Source: an uncultured Clostridia bacterium
GTDB taxonomy: Bacteria > Bacillota > Clostridia > Christensenellales > UBA1242
Direction of reading: 5' to 3'
Assembly: GCA_934725745.1 (NCBI GenBank)
Contig: CAKVCH010000042.1
Location: 1 to 6,237, forward strand
Length of the DNA stretch: 6,237 bases
Part shown: positions 4,947 through 6,237 of the stretch, piece after piece
Position numbering within the stretch: the first letter of the stretch is position 1
Layout of the letters: each line of letters opens with the position of its first letter
Program-made: the position numbers and the translations under genes
Notes under the pieces: generated by a model
The model's database searches: none
Told to the model about the DNA's origin: nothing
What the model saw: only the letters and a program-made list of their open reading frames with translations

Positions 4947-5708
4947 ATGGATAGATACAAAGTTGTTTTACTTGACGAAAGTTTAGTAGAACGAACCAAC
5001 TACAAAGAAGCCTTTATGAAGGACGGCAATTTTGAAATTGTAGGCGAAGCAACGGACGGACAAAAAGGACTCGAAATTATTGAACGCGAGAATCCAAATT
5101 TGATTGTAATGGACTTGGTTCTCGAAAGTTTCGACGGTTTTGAACTCTTGGAAAAACTAAAAGAAAAGGGTGTTGACGCAAAGATTTTTGTCGTCTCGTC
5201 GCTAAAAAATGACGGATTTATTCAAAAGGCTGTCGACCTTGGGGCTTCCTACTATATGGTGAAACCAACGATTTCCGAGTTGCTTGTTAAACGCTCGAGA
5301 GAATTGTTTGAAAATCCAGTTTCTGAAAGGGATTTGTCTATACAAAAGAACGCTAGAGTGCGCGCAATTGAAGAAAAATTGAGCAATATCTTTATCACTA
5401 TCGGCATTCCAGCACATATAAAAGGTTATCAATTTTTAAGAGAAGCAATTAAACTCGCAATGAAGGAACCAAGTATAATAAATTCCATTACGGGTGAATT
5501 GTATCCATCCATAGCAAGCCAATTTTCAACCAGTGCAAGCAAGGTTGAACGCGCAATCAGGCACGCAATTGAAGTCGCTTGGAATCGCGGGAAAATCGAG
5601 AATATAAACTCAATCTTCGGCATTCAAATATACAACGCGAACGAAAAACCTACAAACGGCGAATTTATTGCACTTGTTGCAGACAAAATGCTTTTTGAAG
5701 GGGCGTAG
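4947..5708 (+). CDS. spo0A: Sporulation master transcription factor Spo0A
   Basis: Spo0A is the response regulator that, when phosphorylated, activates and represses genes at entry into sporulation. The 253-residue protein has a receiver domain (about 1-120) with acidic pair D10-E11, phospho-acceptor D56, S84 at the switch position and K106-P107. A short linker leads to the Spo0A-specific DNA-binding domain (about 138-250), with IGIPAHIKGYQFLREAI (152-168), TGELYPSIAS (182-191), the recognition helix region ASKVERAIRHAIEVAWNRG (197-215) and KPTNGEFIALVADKM (234-248). The C-terminal domain is near canonical and makes the identification secure. The receiver is more divergent: the usual M-P-x-x-D-G after the phospho-Asp reads L-E-S-F-D-G. 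Length is slightly below Bacillus Spo0A (267), mostly from a short linker. The start at 4947 is chosen over an in-frame ATG at 4905 because AAAGGAAGGAG (4931-4941) sits five bases upstream and the protein then begins like its family. The gene is monocistronic by its terminators; spoIVB is not adjacent. Confidence 0.97.
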   Translation: MDRYKVVLLDESLVERTNYKEAFMKDGNFEIVGEATDGQKGLEIIERENPNLIVMDLVLESFDGFELLEKLKEKGVDAKIFVVSSLKNDGFIQKAVDLGASYYMVKPTISELLVKRSRELFENPVSERDLSIQKNARVRAIEEKLSNIFITIGIPAHIKGYQFLREAIKLAMKEPSIINSITGELYPSIASQFSTSASKVERAIRHAIEVAWNRGKIENINSIFGIQIYNANEKPTNGEFIALVADKMLFEGA

Positions 5709-5717
5709 AATAAAATG

Positions 5718-5747
5718 GGTAGTTTTAATATAACTACCTTTTTTTTT
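5718..5747 (+). terminator. Intrinsic terminator of spo0A
   Basis: A perfect 7-bp stem, GGTAGTT (5718-5724) with AACTACC (5732-5738), encloses a 7-base loop and is followed directly by nine T's (5739-5747). It begins ten bases after the spo0A stop codon. Confidence 0.92.
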
Positions 5748-5887
5748 GCAAAAATGCTACATAAAAAGGCTAACTTTATACATTATTTTTTTAAAAAAAA
5801 TCAAAAGAATATAGATTGCCGTGTTATTTACAAATCAATTATGACTGCATAAATTATAGAAATTTTTTCTTTATAAAGGAAACAAAA

Positions 5888-5932
5888 ATGAACAAAATTA
5901 GGGTAAAAAGCATATTTAAAATAAAAAAATAA
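5888..5932 (+). CDS. Possible 14-residue basic small peptide
   Basis: ATG at 5888 is preceded by AAAGGA (5875-5880) with a seven-base spacing, as good a ribosome site as those of the larger genes here. The product would be MNKIRVKSIFKIKK, six of whose fourteen residues are Lys or Arg, and it stops at TAA 5930-5932. A promoter-like pair (5827-5832 and 5850-5855) lies upstream. It could be a leader peptide for the downstream zinc-ribbon gene, a small stand-alone peptide, or a chance ORF in A-rich DNA. It does not have the runs of one amino acid that mark classical attenuator peptides. Confidence 0.3.
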   Translation: MNKIRVKSIFKIKK

Positions 5933-6004
5933 AAAAATTTTAAAAAAGGTCAATTTTTTTGTTAAAATTGCTTGTCTAATTTGTAATTATGTGCTACTTT
6001 TTCG

Positions 6005-6021
6005 TTGTAACATTATTACAA
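6005..6021. promoter_or_regulatory. Palindrome overlapping the region just before the zinc-ribbon gene's ribosome site
   Basis: TTGTAA (6005-6010) and TTACAA (6016-6021) form a perfect 6-bp inverted repeat around five bases, ending two bases before the GGAG ribosome site at 6024-6027. It could be a repressor operator or a small hairpin affecting translation. A related half-site, TTTGTAAT, lies at 5980-5987. Confidence 0.35.
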
Positions 6022-6032
6022 ATGGAGTTGTT

Positions 6033-6237
6033 ATGAAAAATCAAACATATATCAGATGCCCTAGATGCGAACTAAATTATATTCTAAAAAAAGATAAATT
6101 TTGCAATGTTTGCAAAATGGAAATGAAGGCGCTTGGCACCTTGGGAGCAGAAGAGAATACTGACCTTGAGATTTGTCCTATTTGCAAAACAAATTATATC
6201 GGGCCAGACGAAGAGATGTGTGCGTCGTGTGCAAGAG
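6033..6237 (+). CDS. Tandem zinc-ribbon protein (N-terminal fragment)
   Basis: The frame opens at ATG 6033, five bases after GGAG (6024-6027), and continues for 68 codons to the window edge. The visible part has two four-cysteine modules of the same design: C9-x2-C12 with C24-x2-C27, and C48-x2-C51 with C63-x2-C66. Each has a similar 'C-x-x-C-x-x-N-Y-I' first half (CPRCELNYI at 9-17 and CPICKTNYI at 48-56), so the second looks like a duplicate of the first. Such paired CxxC knuckles bind zinc structurally and commonly mediate nucleic-acid or protein contacts. I recall similar N-terminal ribbons in unnamed clostridial proteins, but cannot assign a function, and further domains beyond the edge may decide it. 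It follows spo0A after a terminator and is therefore a separate transcription unit. Confidence 0.8.
   Translation, partial: MKNQTYIRCPRCELNYILKKDKFCNVCKMEMKALGTLGAEENTDLEICPICKTNYIGPDEEMCASCAR

Larger units (their letters stand above)
5748..6032. other. Long AT-rich intergenic region between spo0A and the zinc-ribbon gene
   Basis: With the terminator, the gap between spo0A and the next clear gene is 324 bp. It is very A+T-rich with long A and T runs. It holds a possible 14-codon ORF (5888-5932), a 7-bp hairpin CAATTTT/AAAATTG (5951-5957 and 5964-5970) and a palindrome at 6005-6021. TTTACA (5827-5832) with TAAATT (5850-5855), 17 bases apart, is a possible promoter for the small ORF. No convincing promoter was found directly before the last gene; TTGTCT at 5972-5977 with TACTTT at 5995-6000 is the best but poor. 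No RNA gene was recognised. Confidence 0.6.

Noticed and set aside
6022..6036. A four-codon ORF (ATG GAG TTG TTA TGA) overlapping the zinc-ribbon start
   Set aside because: It lacks its own ribosome site and overlaps the Shine-Dalgarno of the real gene; most likely incidental.
1..6237. CRISPR array, tRNA, rRNA, insertion sequence or integrase signals
   Set aside because: No spaced direct repeats, cloverleaf patterns, transposase motifs or terminal inverted repeats with target duplications were seen.

Overview
The window is low-GC bacterial DNA that uses the standard code: TGA serves as a stop and TGG encodes Trp. It carries a clear sporulation master regulator (spo0A), strong Shine-Dalgarno sites in front of most genes, T-tract terminators, and the start of a probable spore-maturation (SpmA-like) gene. 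Together these point to an endospore-forming or spore-descended member of the Bacillota, most likely an uncultured Clostridia lineage. The exact taxon cannot be read from the sequence.

Layout, left to right. Bases 1-121 hold the first 40 codons of a minus-strand membrane protein resembling SpmA-type nucleoside-recognition proteins. It diverges from tatD (187-948), a metal-dependent TatD-family deoxyribonuclease that appears to be made from a leaderless transcript. A 116-bp gap contains a TATAAT box and an inverted pair of DnaA-box-like sequences that also form a hairpin. It is followed by rsmA/ksgA (1065-1874), the 16S rRNA adenine dimethyltransferase. The tatD-ksgA neighbourhood is classical for Bacillota, but rnmV (RNase M5), often found between them, is absent. 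Next is an uncharacterised soluble 340-residue protein with a Cys cluster (GTG start, 2014-3036), then a secreted lipoprotein built of beta-propeller-like strand repeats (TTG start, 3271-4677) that ends in a long-stem AT-rich terminator. spo0A (4947-5708) stands alone, with its own promoter region, two possible 0A boxes and a strong terminator. The next 324 bp hold that terminator, a possible 14-codon ORF with a good ribosome site, and a palindrome just before the last gene. That gene runs off the window at 6033-6237 and encodes a protein with two successive four-cysteine zinc-ribbon-like modules.

All complete genes point rightward, but they seem to be separate transcription units rather than one operon, because each gap is more than 100 bp and most contain promoter-like or terminator-like signals. 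The content mixes DNA/RNA housekeeping (tatD, ksgA) with sporulation control (spo0A and perhaps the SpmA-like gene) and three uncharacterised proteins. I found no CRISPR array, mobile element, tRNA or rRNA. I see no convincing complete new system. The most interesting points are the leaderless tatD start, the DnaA-box/hairpin element before ksgA, the unknown Cys-cluster protein, the propeller lipoprotein upstream of spo0A, and the 14-residue basic ORF.
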